Source: Posidonia oceanica
Lineage: Eukaryota > Streptophyta > Magnoliopsida > Alismatales > Posidoniaceae
Direction of reading: 5' to 3'
Assembly: GCA_037176725.1 (NCBI GenBank)
Contig: JAZBRS010000077.1
Span: forward strand, 8,308,001-8,372,000
Length of the DNA stretch: 64,000 bases
This document shows positions 44,138 through 55,289 of the stretch, piece after piece. The notes below the pieces were generated by a model, which saw only the letters and a program-made list of their open reading frames with translations, had not been told where the DNA came from and made no database searches. Made by a program: the position numbers and the translations under genes. The first letter of the stretch is position 1. Each line of letters begins with the position of its first letter.

Positions 44138-45349
44138 ATGGCCCCTCTTGTGCTTGCAGCACATGCTCCTGCGATTATCGATTTAACCTGGGACCCCCAT
44201 CGCGTGCCCTACATCTACACCATGGAAACGTGCGCAGAAGTTACGCGATCGGGGAGGGTCTACAAGCCCTCAGCACCAGCAGTTAGGGCTAGCCGTCCAG
44301 CACCTGCTACACCCCCTCTAGCAAGCCAACCAGCACCTCCAGCATTAGGCCAACCCCCTGCACCTACCACAGCAGAGCCTACTCCCAAAGCTTCTCCTCC
44401 TACCACCAAAAAGGGCCAACCCAAAGCTGACATCACTTCCCAACTAAAGAAGGTTAGTGCAGATATTTCCACTTGGGACCTTATACACACATCTTCTGAA
44501 CACCACGACGCTTTTCTTCACGTGTTCCAAGCTACCCATGTGTCCCAAGCTATAAAACCTGCAGCCCTAGAAAGCATGGTAGGCGTGATTGCCGAGCCTC
44601 AGGTCATCTCTTTTACAAGCGATGAGCTACCCCCGGTGGGGATTAATCACAACCAGCCCTTGTTTGTCATAGTGCAATTCAAAAACATTCGCATTCCCCT
44701 ATCATTGGTTGATAACGGGTCAGGCCTTAATGTCTGTCCGTTGCGCACAGCAATCAGGGTCGGATTCAAAGTCGAGGATATCACTCCGGCGATAAAGGGA
44801 ATGACAGCTTTTGATAACACCCACCATGACTCTCTAAGGATTTTGATTATTCCCCTCACCATTAGCCCGATTGTATTCGATGTAGAATTCTACATTGTCG
44901 ACTTGGAGCCTAATTTCAATCTCCTGCTTGGGCGCCCTTGGCTCCACAAGTATCATGTCATCCCTTCGACCCTCCACCGCATGATCAAGTTTCGCTGCAG
45001 TGACGACGTCATCGTTGTCATGGCAGAAAACTTCGACAAGGAGCGGATCGAGGCAGCATCTCCTGTCCCTGCACAGACTGTCCCTTTTGATCCTAAGCTT
45101 TCAGATGCACTCTACTGCGTTAACCGGTGCGAGTCGGTTAGCTACATTCCCGATCTTGAACGCGTCAACTCCTTGGCCGTTCACAGCAACCCCTTTCAGA
45201 TGGTCGAGAATGTCTGTCACAGGTGGGGCTATGTTAAAGGAACGCCGCTCAGGCGATACGGCTAGGGAATCGCTGAGCCGATCAGAGCAGCAGAGCGAAG
45301 AGATGCTGAAGGTCTCAGATATGACCCGCAGTCAGATAAAAGCGCATGC
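44138..45349 (+). pseudogene. Aspartic protease (retropepsin) region of element A
   Basis: Continues the gag frame. The retropepsin fold is at about 44640-44960: IPLSLVDNGSGLNVCPL holds the catalytic loop (D-N-G rather than D-T/S-G), and NLLLGRPWL is the typical C-terminal flap/strand motif. The protease matures the polyprotein. A Pro/Ala-rich linker precedes it. The open stretch of 375 codons ends at TAG 45263-45265, after which the same frame stays open to 45845, so the stop is probably a mutated Gln codon. D-N-G-S is common in this branch (family knowledge from memory), so it need not mean inactivity. Confidence 0.75.
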
Positions 45350-46805
45350 ATGCAGCTAGTAGATCAAAGGATGGCCATCCCCCGGGACCTTGCTAACTTT
45401 ACCAATGCAGGTACCCTGGGTTCCAGTGGTCAGGCCCCAGCACAGCAGGTGTCATGCTCAAGTTCTCCGCTGCCGACGGAAGAATGGGTCTGCATAGAGA
45501 ATTACTACTCTGATGTGGAGCAGTCTGGCATAGTTGAAGCAGCCCCAACCAGCAATAAGGATCAACTCAGTGTGGCAGCATCCCGGTCAGTTTGTCTAGC
45601 ACTCACTGATGCACCAGCAGAATCAGTAGATCTCATGATAGGATTGACCGTCTCTCCTCTCTCTGCAGTTACACCAGCATCAGGGACAGTAGCAGCAGCA
45701 GCTCCGAGATCAGGGGCACCCCATCTGGCACTATCCAGCGATCTACTTATGGCCATAGCCGCATTAGCACAGAGCTCACCGTTTCTGGCGGTGCAGTTAG
45801 CCAGGTCAGAAGGCAGCGCGATGCGGCCCGCTTCATGCACAGTATAGCAAGCAGGCCTGGTGGCTCCCTCCGGCACACAGCTGTCAGCTGTAGCAGGACA
45901 AGATTTATGGAGGACCCCCACCGCATCTTCAGGGAGACAACCACCATCACGCATGGGTGCCGGTGTTTTATCCCCCAGCGTGGTCGCCCAGCTATTGGCC
46001 CGCTAGAAGAGCCCCTTTGCCTCCCTTCCAATTGCAGCGGTGACCCTGACAGCCTACCCGCAAGCAGCAGCATAGCAGATGCCCCAAGCAGCAGCACGCC
46101 CGGTAGGCGAGCCAGAGCCAGAACCCCCCGTCGGCTATTACGTCGATTCTCCCTCGGATGAGGAGCAAGGAGTGGCTGCAGAGGCTCAGATCGACTTTAC
46201 GATGAGAGACTTGGAGCAGCTGTTCCAGAGCAACTCGCGTCGCTGGCAGAGGACGTCGCAGAGCATGAAGCAGCACAGAAGAAGGGGAAAGCCGTGGCTA
46301 CGGATCCCTCCATCATGGCCATTGAAGAAGATCCAGTGGTAGCAGCGCCCACTAGGCCAGATGAGCTAATCACCCTGCAGCCGGAGGGTGGGTCTAGGTG
46401 GTATGTGGAGTGCATGCCCTACTCTAGCAGCGCCCCCAGCGGCGGTACACAGACCAGCCACCTGCCTGGCACATTCCCTGCAAGCACATTGGAAAATGCA
46501 GAGGAAGAAGCGGCACCTGCATCAGCAACACTTGCATCAACAGCATCAGCATCAACACCAACAACATCAGCATCAGCACCCACGGCAGCACCGCGAGCAT
46601 CAACACCAGCAGCACCTGTGGCAGCACCGCAGGCATCAGCACCAACAGCATCAGCATCAGCACCCGCGGTAGCACCGCAAGCATCAACACTATCCGCATC
46701 AGTAGCACAGCAAGCACCCACAGTGCGGTCACCCCCCGCACAAGCAGCGATGGTATAGTCAGCAGTAGCATCAGCAGCACAAATCACAGCAGCAGAGTCA
46801 TCAAA
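45350..46805 (+). pseudogene. Low-complexity linker between protease and reverse transcriptase, element A
   Basis: Ala/Ser/Thr/Gln-rich translation with TAG at 45845, 46004 and 46073 and a frameshift near 46250. 46515-46850 is a GCATCAGCA/CAGCAT microsatellite that encodes either Ala-Ser-Thr or His-Gln runs depending on frame. No conserved domain. Confidence 0.55.
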
Positions 46806-46860
46806 ATGGGTAGAATCATCAGCAGAGTCAGCAGAGTCATCAGTAGCAACAGATCAGCAG
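46515..46860. repeat. Imperfect CAN/GCA microsatellite in element A
   Basis: Long run of AGCATCAGCA/ACAACAGCA-type triplets; it reads as simple sequence in all frames and on both strands. Confidence 0.8.
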
Positions 46861-48105
46861 AGTTAGAGCAGGCAGAGGAGATTGCCAGGATAGAGATTGC
46901 GCATCGAGGATATAAAAACACTTGGGTAAGCGTAACCATCCTGAAGCATCACCAGGGCCAAGCAGCGGAACAAATTCATTCCTTTGATATAATAGACCCT
47001 ACCTTCGAAAAGGAGATCCTCTCGGAACTCATTGCATACGGAGAGGAGGATGATACAGGCGACGATGAGAATGGTGAACCATCGCCTGAGTTCCGGCCCC
47101 ATGACGACGATCCCGAAGGCCCCAACCTCCATGTCGAGGAGGAGACAGAGGTTGTCAACATTGACATAGCCGAACAAGCTAGAGAGGTCCGTATCAGCGC
47201 CCATCTGTCATCCCAGGCTAGAGTAGAATTCATTGCATTCTTGAAAGAGTATGTGGATGTCTTCGCCTGGAGCTATGAAGATATGGTCGGCCTCGACGTT
47301 GAAATAGTTGTGCACAACCTGCCCTTGAATCCAGACGCAAAGCCAGTAAAGTAGAAGCTAAGAAGATGGCGACTACAGTGGCTACTCATGATCAAGGAAG
47401 AGATCATGAAGTAGCACAATGTTAACTTCCTCAAGGTCGTCCTTTACCTTGAATGGCTTGCAAATGTTGTGCCAGTGCCCAAGGAGGATGGCTGAGTCCG
47501 CATGTGCATCGACTATAGGGACCTGAACAAGGTGAGTCCCAAGGACGATTTTCCATTACCGCACATTGATGTCCTAATCGACAACACTGCAGGGCACAAA
47601 ATGCTCTCTTTCATGGACGGCTTCTTCGGCTATAACCAAATCAGAATGGCAGAAGAGGACATGGAAAAAACATCCTTTAGCACCCCGTGGGGGTCTTCTG
47701 CTATCAAGTTATGCCATTTGGGCTGAAGAATGCCGGCGCAACCTATCAGAGGGCAATGACTGCGTTGTTCCATGACCTCATGCACCAAGAAGTTGAGGTT
47801 TACATGGACGACATGATTGCTAAGTCGAAGGAGCCCGAGGATCACCTTGCCTGTCTAAGGAAGCTCTTTGGTCGCTTGAGGAAGTATAAGTTGCGTCTCA
47901 ACCCCAGCAAATGTGTATTCGGGGTATCGTCTGGCAAGCTCCTAGGCTACATTGTTAGCTAGAGGGGGATTGAAGTGTACCCGATGAAGGCAAAAGCCAT
48001 CGTGGACATGCCACCCCCTAGGACTGAAAAGGAGGTCCGAGGCCTATTAGGGCGCCTACAGTACATCAGCGGTTCATTGCACAGTTCACGCCTATTTGCG
48101 AACCG
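46806..48105 (+). pseudogene. Reverse transcriptase of element A
   Basis: Copies element RNA into DNA. Order: acidic leader, FAWSYEDMVGLD entry motif (47265), then VRMCIDYRDLNKVSPKDDFP (47495), SFMDGFFGYNQI, MPFGLKNAGATYQRAM (47715), the catalytic VYMDDMIAKS (YMDD at 47801-47812) and GKLLGYIVS..RGIEV. Breaks: TAG at 47352, 47412 and 47960, TGA at 47493 (R to stop), a frameshift near 47690 inside the core and another near 48062. Confidence 0.85.
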
Positions 48106-48615
48106 ATCTTCAAGCTCCTGAAGAAGAATGCACAGATCAACTGGAGCGAAGAGTGCCAGGCTGCATTTGACAAGATCAAGCAGCTGTTAATCAAGCCTGC
48201 TGCTTTGGTTCCTCCAACGCTGGGGAGACCTCTGCTTCTCTACCTTTCTACCACGCAGCATTCCATGGGCACCGTCTTGGACCAGCATGACGAATCGGGT
48301 AGAAAGGAGCATGCTATTTATTACCTGAGCAAGAAATTCAATGATTGCGAAGCCAAGTATAGCACAATAGAGAAGACCTACTAATCACTCTTCTGGGTTG
48401 CACAGAAGCTGAGGCACTATATGATGCCGTATCCAGTCCGACTTCTATGCCGACATGACCCCATCAAGTTCCTCTTCCAAAAGCCAGCCATGGTGGGCAG
48501 ATGCGTCAAGTGGCAGGTGTTGTTGTCTCAATACGACATCACCTTCGTCACGCAGAGATTGGTGAAGGGTCAAGCCATGGCAGATCACCTTGCTGATTTC
48601 CCGCTGCCTGAATAA
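48106..48615 (+). pseudogene. RNase H of element A
   Basis: Degrades RNA in the RNA/DNA hybrid. Seen: the connection region (NWSEECQAAFDKIKQLL), the RNase H start LLYLSTTQHSMGTVL, KEHAIYYLSKKFNDCEAKYS, LRHYM and VKGQAMADHLADFPLPE at the end. A TAA near 48381 and stops after 48613 interrupt it. Confidence 0.75.
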
Positions 48616-49018
48616 CAGCCCCTCTAGACGTAGTTTCCGGATGAAGATATCCTGTTCGCAATGGAGGACTCTAATGAAAAGGACCCTGAAGACAAGGAGC
48701 AGTGGCAGCTGTACTTCGATGGTGCTGTCAACAAGAAGGGTCAGGGCATAGGCGCAATACTGGTGACACCACAGGGACAGATGATTCCCTTTGCAAGGAA
48801 GCTGATCTTCAAGTGCACCAATAACGAAGCAGAATATGAAGCATGCATTCTGGGATTGAAGGTCGCACTTGAGCACGAGGCGCAGAAGCTGCATGTGCAT
48901 GGTGACGCCATGCTAGTTATTTCCCAAGTGAATGGTGATTGGAGAACAAAGGATCCAAAGCTTGTGCCATATCACGAACATCTACTGAAGCTGACGCTTC
49001 TCGTACATGAACAGGGCA
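48616..49018 (+). pseudogene. Second, archaeal-like RNase H of element A
   Basis: WQLYFDGAVNKKGQGIGAIL, NNEAEYEACILGLKVAL and HGDAMLVISQVNGDW carry the D, E and D of an RNase H fold distinct from the first one. A duplicate RNase H here is diagnostic for the plant Tat lineage. The frame is lost at about 49000 by a small deletion compared with element C, just before FMNRA. Confidence 0.8.
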
Positions 49019-50403
49019 AGGAACGCATATGCAGATGTGCTAGCAACCTTGGTGTCCTGGCTCAGCATACTTGAAGACTGTACAGTGGATGTATCAGTTA
49101 CCTACATGGAGCAGCTTGGGCATTGCATGAGGATAGAGGAGACAGACCCCGTAGGAGAGCAGCCTTGGTACTACGATAAGATCTTCCTGGAGTCCGGTAG
49201 CATTCCGGCTGGCACCTCAGCATCAGACAAGAGAACCTTGGCGCCTCTGGCGTCAAAGTATGTGTTAGGAGCAGGGCAGTTGTACAGAAGATCTTACAAT
49301 CAGATGCTCCTGCGTTGCTTAAGCAAGCCAGAGGCCGACACGCTAATGCTTCAAGTTCATGCAGGGACTTGCGGCCCTCATATGAATGGTGTGTTGTTGG
49401 CCAAAAAGATCATGTTGCAAGGTTATTTCTGGTCAACCATGGAGCTAAACTGCTGTCAATTTGTGCGTAACTGCCACAACTGCTAGATCCATGGTAACTT
49501 TATCCGTGCTCCCCCACAGCAGTTGCACAATATGTTATCGCCATGGCCCTTCTCCACTTGGGGGATTGACGTCATTGGCGCTATACACCCTGCTGCTTCA
49601 AATGGTCATCGTTTCATTCTGGTAGCGATAGATTACTTCACTAAGTGGGTGGAAGCAACCTCCTACAAGGCAGTCACAGCCGCGGTGATAGAGAAGTTTA
49701 TCAGGAACAACATCGTCGCCCGGTATGAGGTCCCGCATGCAATCGTCTCTGACAACAGCTTGAACTTCATTGCAAAGAGGATCGAGGAGTATCTGTAAAA
49801 TCTCCATATCAAGCATCATAGATCCTCGCCCTACCGGCCGCAGATGAATGGTGCAGTGGAGTTTGCCAACAAAAACATCATGAAAATCATGAAAAAGATG
49901 GCAGAAACCCACAAGGACTGGCACGACAAGCTCCCGTACGCACTCTGGGAGTATAGGACATCAGTGCGGACCTCGACAAGAGCCATCCCGTACTCACTGG
50001 CGTATGGCATGGAGGCAGTGCTGCCTGTTGAAGTAGAGATCCCCTCACTGCGGGTCCTACGAGAAGCCAAGCTGGAAGAAGCAGAGTGGGTCGAAGACCG
50101 CTGTGTCCAGCTCAATCTGATTGACAAGCGTAAATTGCAAGCAATGCACAACGCTCGTTGCTACCAAAAGCGGATGGCCAGAGCTTATCTGAAGAAAATG
50201 TAGCCTAGAAGCTTCCAACCAGGGGATCTCGTCCTGCGAGCTATCCACCTGCCAGACGGTCGAGGCAAATTCCGACCCAACTGGTGCAGCCCCTTCATGG
50301 TCAAGGAGGCTTTCTCTGGCGGTGCGGCGCTTCTTGAGGACATGGACCAGACTGGGCAGTCAGAGCTGGTCAACTCGTGCTACCTTAAGAAGTATTATCA
50401 GTG
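49007..50403 (+). pseudogene. Integrase of element A
   Basis: Same frame (with stops) from MNRARNAYADVLATLV to YLKKYYQ at 50403. The zinc-binding region is about 49360-49490 (H..C...H..., CQFVRNCHNC). The core has D in TWGIDVIGAIHP, D in IVSDNSLNF and E after MNGAVE. The C-terminal domain ends with DLVLRAIHLPDGRGKF. TAG at 49484 and 50201, TAA at 49796. About as long as the copy in element C, which it closely resembles. Confidence 0.85.
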
Positions 50404-51671
50404 ATTCGGCCCTTGCCTTGCTGAGCATTTTCTCCCCATCCTATCCTTTGCATCCTTATCACCTTTGTACATTCCTGTGCATTCCAATCCTGCTCCCCCG
50501 CATTCTTGCATCCTTTGCACATATCCATGCACTTTCACCACTTTCAACATATCTCATTCAAAATCCAAAAAAATCCTAAGCAAAAACCATGCATTGCATT
50601 CGGCCCGATGATGAAATCGGATGTGCTCACCTACTCTGGAAGGAGTCTACCCCACCTCACTTGCTACTATTCATATGTCTTAGCTAGTAAGGGAGCCACC
50701 CTTCATGTGAGAACAGACGAAATACCCAAACCCCCTCGGACTTGCACCTCCCGAGGGAGATAAAATGTTAGGGCGTGAGCAAGAGCATGAGCAAAAGAAT
50801 ATGTGTCTAAGCATGGGCTTAAAAGAAAAGAGGCAAATAGAAGGCGAAAATAGAAGTAGGCCCTAGAGATAGAGGGGTGTAGCGTGACCTCATCCCTCCA
50901 ACTTCCCTTGGAGAGGAGTCGAAGTCCGCGCCTGGCAAACCTACGAGTCCCGCAGGGCCTAGCCACCCCTGCCTAGCAAGCAGCTCCCCAGCTTTCAACC
51001 AGGTGCCCATTACCTCCAAGTTAGGGATAGGGGAAACCTGCACGCCTATGAGGGAGTAAAAAAGAGCAAAAAATGAAAAGAGTAGGTGTAGGCCCTTGAG
51101 AGTTTGGCATGGAGCCTGCCCTCACCACACCATCACCCCCACGTTGCAAATACCTTTCACAGAGCGCCACCATCAAGTTAGGAGTTTGAATAGAGTCTAG
51201 TGAGTCAGGGACCATTCTCTTTCTCTGTAGTACGCGCTAAAGCACTCCATATACTGAGGGCCACAACATCTATCATAAATCACGCACATACCTATGCACA
51301 TCGATCATATAGCATGCACACCTGCACAGCATCCATCTTTCTCCCCTCCTATCATCCCGCACTGCAATACTTGGCCTCGGCACTAAGACAGTACTTCTGT
51401 CAAGCACACGTCGACTGCCTTCAAGCTACGCTGGTCCAGAGCTCCCATCAACCGCCTCCTGTGCAGACAGAATCATCCCTTGCTTGAATATGCTTAATAT
51501 CTGCATTTTGACTGCCAACTGTTGGACCTGTTTAACTGCTTCGCTACCATTGAAATATGCTCCTTCATCAGCCAGTGGTTATATACCTGTATCTGATCTG
51601 ATTAAGCTACACGTTTGGCTACAGGTACCTGTAGATCCTGCACCAGCTGCCTGCATTCTCCCGCGCACGTA
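50404..51671 (+). other. Post-integrase non-coding region of element A
   Basis: 50404-51250 matches the minus-strand region after integrase in element C. From about 51260 to 51671 the match is lost. No coding sequence recognised. Confidence 0.55.
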
Positions 51672-52302
51672 ATGGGTTACCCTACTCTAGTGACCCCCAT
51701 GCATTGCTCTGAAACTCTGCGAGAGTGGGTTGGCAAGCTCATAGAGGATGACCGTGAGAAGATGTGCACCTGGGGCATACCCTCTAAGCTTCTGAAGGCT
51801 GCAGACGTCGAGGTGAGCCGACATCTCTTGTGTGCCGCTGCAAGGTTCTGGAAACCGGTGCACCATGTCTTCCGCTTTGGCAGGACAGAGTTGATGCCCA
51901 CACTGGAAGAAAGTGCGCCGGATCTGCGGCTTCTCCAGGCTCATGGGGCCAACTGTTTTCGTAAGGCGAGACAGATACATTGCAACCCTGAGCCAACTAT
52001 CTGGACTCTCTGTGAAAGGCTGCCAGCAAAGATTAGTTTGCACTAGCGGGCCCACACCCATGCTTCGCCTAGCATACTTTGATTAGATTATGGAAAAGCG
52101 TGCTGAACTTGGAGACGAGTTGTGGCTTCGGGGATTTGTCACCTGCTTTCTAGGCAAGCTGATTTTCATGCATGGCTGGATGACAGTTGCAATCGAGATT
52201 GCCGAGATTGCACTTATAGTGGTGACCTGGCAGATTGACCTGGCACCAGTCGTCCTAGCAGAAACTTATCGTGGGCTGGACCACGTCGCACACCGTTGTC
52301 AC
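51672..52302 (+). pseudogene. DUF7745-like gene fragment of element A, cut by element B
   Basis: MGYPTLVTPMHCSE, WGIPSKLLKAADVEVSRHLL, AARFWKPVHHVFRFGRTELM and, after a frameshift near 51915-52080, LWLRGFVTCFLGKLIF, MTVAIEIAEIAL and LAPVVLAETYRGLDHVAHRC closely match the gene at 26135-26800. The match breaks off at 52302 where LTR B begins, inside the codons before the F-Y-G-C motif. Here it runs in the same direction as the integrase; in element C it is antisense. Confidence 0.7.
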
Positions 52303-52509
52303 TGTAGATACCCCGTTTTGGCACTCCCTTCATGTTAGGATAGTCTCTTGCATTAGGTCGCTTTTAGAGGCCCTCCACCCATTGCTGAATCTCACTTGAG
52401 CTAAATGTTCCTCTCAAGTCCAAAATGCTATACTTTTCTAAGCCCCAAATGTTGGTAACCTGAGTGTTCTTAACGTCTTGACTAAATTTGGAAGTCAAAC
52501 TGATTAAGG

Positions 52510-52624
52510 ATGTTGTCCGCTGGATTCTCAGCGTAAAACGTTGGCCGCTGGTTTTCCAGCGGCTAACGTTGGCCGTTGGCTTTCCAACGGCTAACGTTGG
52601 CCGCTGGCTTTCCAGCGTCCAACG
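52510..52624. repeat. Tract of four tandem hairpins in U3 of LTR B
   Basis: TTGGCCGCTGG-tttt-CCAGCGGCTAA, TTGGCCGTTGG-cttt-CCAACGGCTAA and TTGGCCGCTGG-cttt-CCAGCGTCCAA follow a decayed first copy (TGTTGTCCGCTGG...CAGCG). The second and third differ by a matching pair of changes in the two arms (C-G to T-A), so pairing is conserved. Confidence 0.9.
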
Positions 52625-52795
52625 TGGCAACCCAGTCAGCCAAAGCTTTCCTTATTTGCCCTAATCTAGAAATCATGTTTTTGCCTTCTTTGGAACCTGT
52701 TGACCGGTCAAAGCCATCAAAGCCGAGTATAATCGCACTTAAAGACTCCTTAATTGGAGAATCTTCTCTGATCCTGGCAGTTATGCCTCAGAGGT

Positions 52796-52853
52796 CGTTA
52801 TACGCGAGTTCTCTCGCTTATAATGTTATACGCTAGTTTTCCAGCGTATAACA
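52796..52853. repeat. Double hairpin in LTR B upstream of TATA
   Basis: GTTATACGCGAG...CTCGCTTATAA followed by GTTATACGCTAG...CCAGCGTATAAC. Same layout as the A units but with TATACGC in place of TGGACGC. Confidence 0.85.
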
Positions 52854-52915
52854 CTTCTGAAACGGGAAACTCTACTGACTTGGCATTTGTGTCCTTTTTT
52901 GTTCCTCCCTTGCTT

Positions 52916-52924
52916 CTATAAAAG
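52916..52924 (+). promoter_or_regulatory. TATA box of LTR B
   Basis: CTATAAAAG, a consensus plant TATA box, about 615 bp into the LTR and just after the hairpins. Transcription would start near 52950. Confidence 0.75.
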
Positions 52925-53742
52925 CAGGGGTACCCCTATTGAGTTCGAGGTCGGAATTTTGAGAGAGAAAAGAAGCTAAGAAACTTTTGGAACTCACATG
53001 CTCTTGAGATTGAAAATCTTAGAGAAGTGAGATCCTTAAGAATTGAAAAGAGAAGAGAGTTTTTGAAAGAAGGAGAGTCTTAGAAAAGCTTGAGGATCCT
53101 TTTGTTGTTGTTGGCTTCATACCAACACGGTTTGCACCTTGTGCATAGACAAAGGAGACTCTATTTCATTCATTTCCTTTTTATTTTTCTAATATTGCAT
53201 GTTTAATTCCGTAGTATAATCAAGCTTTTTTATTTCAAGTTCATATACTTTTAACTAGGCATACATCTCTTTCATTTGCAACCGGGGGGATCAAACCCCT
53301 CGGGTACGTATCTCACTACGTTTTCTTTACTTTCATTTCTACTAACTCTGGATAGATTACTACACATATTGATCCATTTTTATATTGTCTTGTTTGTTTT
53401 GCTTTGCTAACATTTGTCATACAAGGAGGAAGAAGGAAGAAAGAGCTTACCGAGCACGGGCACCCTTGGGCAATGCTGGCGTTGTCCCAAGGTAGCTGAA
53501 CCCGCAACCACACTACATCTCCCCAAAGGCGTCTTGAGGCCTGCGAAAGCGAACCGAGAGTGGCAATCACACCGATTCCATCACATGTGGAGTGACAGAG
53601 TCGGATACAAAGAAGGGGGACCTCGAGAAAGAGAAGATAGAGCGAGCAAAAGAGGGAGCCAGAAAGAAGCCTTCTTCTTCCCCTAAACCTCCCATCCATC
53701 ATCTTCATCACCTCGCTCCACAAAAACCCCATATCCACAGTC

Positions 53743-53760
53743 TGGCGATCACAGTGGTAC
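53743..53760 (+). other. Primer-binding site of element B
   Basis: TGGCGATCACAGTGGTAC, three bases after the LTR end. The TGG start fits a tRNA CCA tail; the site differs from that of element A after TGGCGA, so another tRNA is probably used. I cannot name it. Confidence 0.55.
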
Positions 53761-55289
53761 AGCTAAAAGTGCCATCGTGTAAGGTAAGTAACCCTTTCTT
53801 TCTTCTTCCTCCTTCATTATTGACATTTTTAGTTTAGTTTAATTTCTTATTTTCTCGTATGATTTAAAGAAGTGACGAAATTCCTCGTAGTGTTTTGAGG
53901 CATCGTGACTTTCTTTTCATTTGTTTTCTTCGTATCATTAACTGAAATCACCCCCTTCTCTCTGGATTCTCGGGCGTGGGGGTGATCTGTAAAAATTGTT
54001 GTTTTTCTGAAAAAATACTGTCAGTACGTTATACGCATGATTTGCGCGTCTAACATTAGACGTTGCAATATCCGCGTCTAACGACTACTGAACAGAAACC
54101 CTTCTGTTTTAAAATTTCTTTTAATTTTCTTTGTTATAACTGGCCCAAAGAATTGAGGTGTGAGGTGATTGGCTCTACCGTAGGGACCGGAACTTCAGTT
54201 CCTTTGGGTGCTTTGCAAAAAAATATAAAAAAAAATCACATCTTTTTTATATGACTTGCATGGCCCTCATTGGGAACTAAATTGCTTGTGTCATTTCTTG
54301 GGTTATATAAGTAACCATCTAGGTCCCAAGCACCTCTGTTGCAAGGGACTTAGAAAAGGTACTTGTATTGTCATCGTCTTTTGCTAAGGGCCCTCCTTCT
54401 TCCTTGGCCTTTTGTGAAAGATACTTAGAATCTCAAGCCTTGACTTGTATTCCTCCCTCCCCCTTTCGGTGGTTTGTTTATTTCTTTTGTGTATACATAC
54501 GTGAGTGACCCGATCAATCCCGAGTATGCTGGGCTCTACCTCTACGGGGTAGGGACCTAAGTGTATTCAGGCTCCCCCTAGCATCCTCAGGAGTTGAGGT
54601 AGGGGGTAGTACCAATCATATTCACCTATCTTATGAGGAGCCTTAGAAAATCCAAAAAAAAGAGCCATACCTAAGCCTTAAGGAACCCAGAGAGCTATAG
54701 TAGGTTTAAAATACTAATCTCAAAGTGAAAACAAAATTAAAACCTTAAATCGTTGATTGAAAGTGTTGCTGTGCAGTTCTCTGAAATAGGGCGTTGGCCG
54801 CTAAAATCCTTGCGTATAACGTTGTACGCAACAGATTAAGCATCTAACGCATTCTCTGTGTGGCTGTCATATTTTAGCTCCTTTGTGTGATTTGTTTGGC
54901 AGGGGAAGACTTTGAAAAATCCAAAACAGTGACAGTATCAGTTAGGGAAAACTCTGTTTTATTTTTTTTAGAAATCTGTATTAAAATTATTGTAATTTCC
55001 CTTTCTTCGCACTTATAATCCTTCAAAAAAAAAAACAAAAAAAAAAGGAAAAGAAGAAAAGCAAAAAAGAGGAAAAGTAGAAAAAGAAAAAAAAAAGAGG
55101 AAAAGAAAAATCATCAAAAAAAAAAAAAGAGAGAGTGAAAGGCTGAGAAAGAAAGAAAAAAGACAGGAAAAGAGTTGGAGGAAATATAACTGGGGACGTT
55201 GAACGCCTGTTATTGTGCGTCCAACGTTATATGCCTTATACTGAGGCGTATTACGCCCGAAGCCAATTCTCATCTCACAAGTTGCAGCA
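53761..55289 (+). other. 5' leader of element B with three hairpin units
   Basis: Non-coding. Hairpin units at 54026-54083 (GCGTCTAAC..TTAGACG), 54791-54850 (decayed) and 55196-55258 (GTCCAACGTT..., GGCGTATTACGCC). 55023-55170 is an A-rich purine tract. No ORF. Confidence 0.6.

Larger units (their letters stand above)
52303..53739 (+). mobile_element. 5' LTR of element B
   Basis: Begins TGTAGATACCCCGTTTTG and ends CCATATCCACA, 1437 bp, followed by a primer-binding site. Contains the U3 hairpin tract, a clear TATA box and a polypurine-rich R region. No polypurine tract precedes it, so it is the upstream LTR. The downstream LTR is outside the window, so the target duplication cannot be checked. 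Confidence 0.85.

Noticed and set aside
46388..46787. His/Gln-rich and Ala/Asp/Val-rich ORFs
   Set aside because: They are frame variants of a CAN/GCA microsatellite within the A polyprotein linker.
42725..50203. In-frame TAG codons as programmed read-through or a reassigned code
   Set aside because: They are scattered across many domains, accompanied by TGA, TAA and indels, and the neighbouring FYVE gene uses the standard code with a TAG stop. C-to-T decay explains them better.
51672..52302. An envelope-like gene after integrase in element A
   Set aside because: No signal peptide or membrane segments; it matches the DUF7745-like gene of element C instead.
55013..55273. Phe/Leu/Ser-rich minus-strand ORF
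   Set aside because: Translation of the A-rich purine tract in the B leader; simple sequence.
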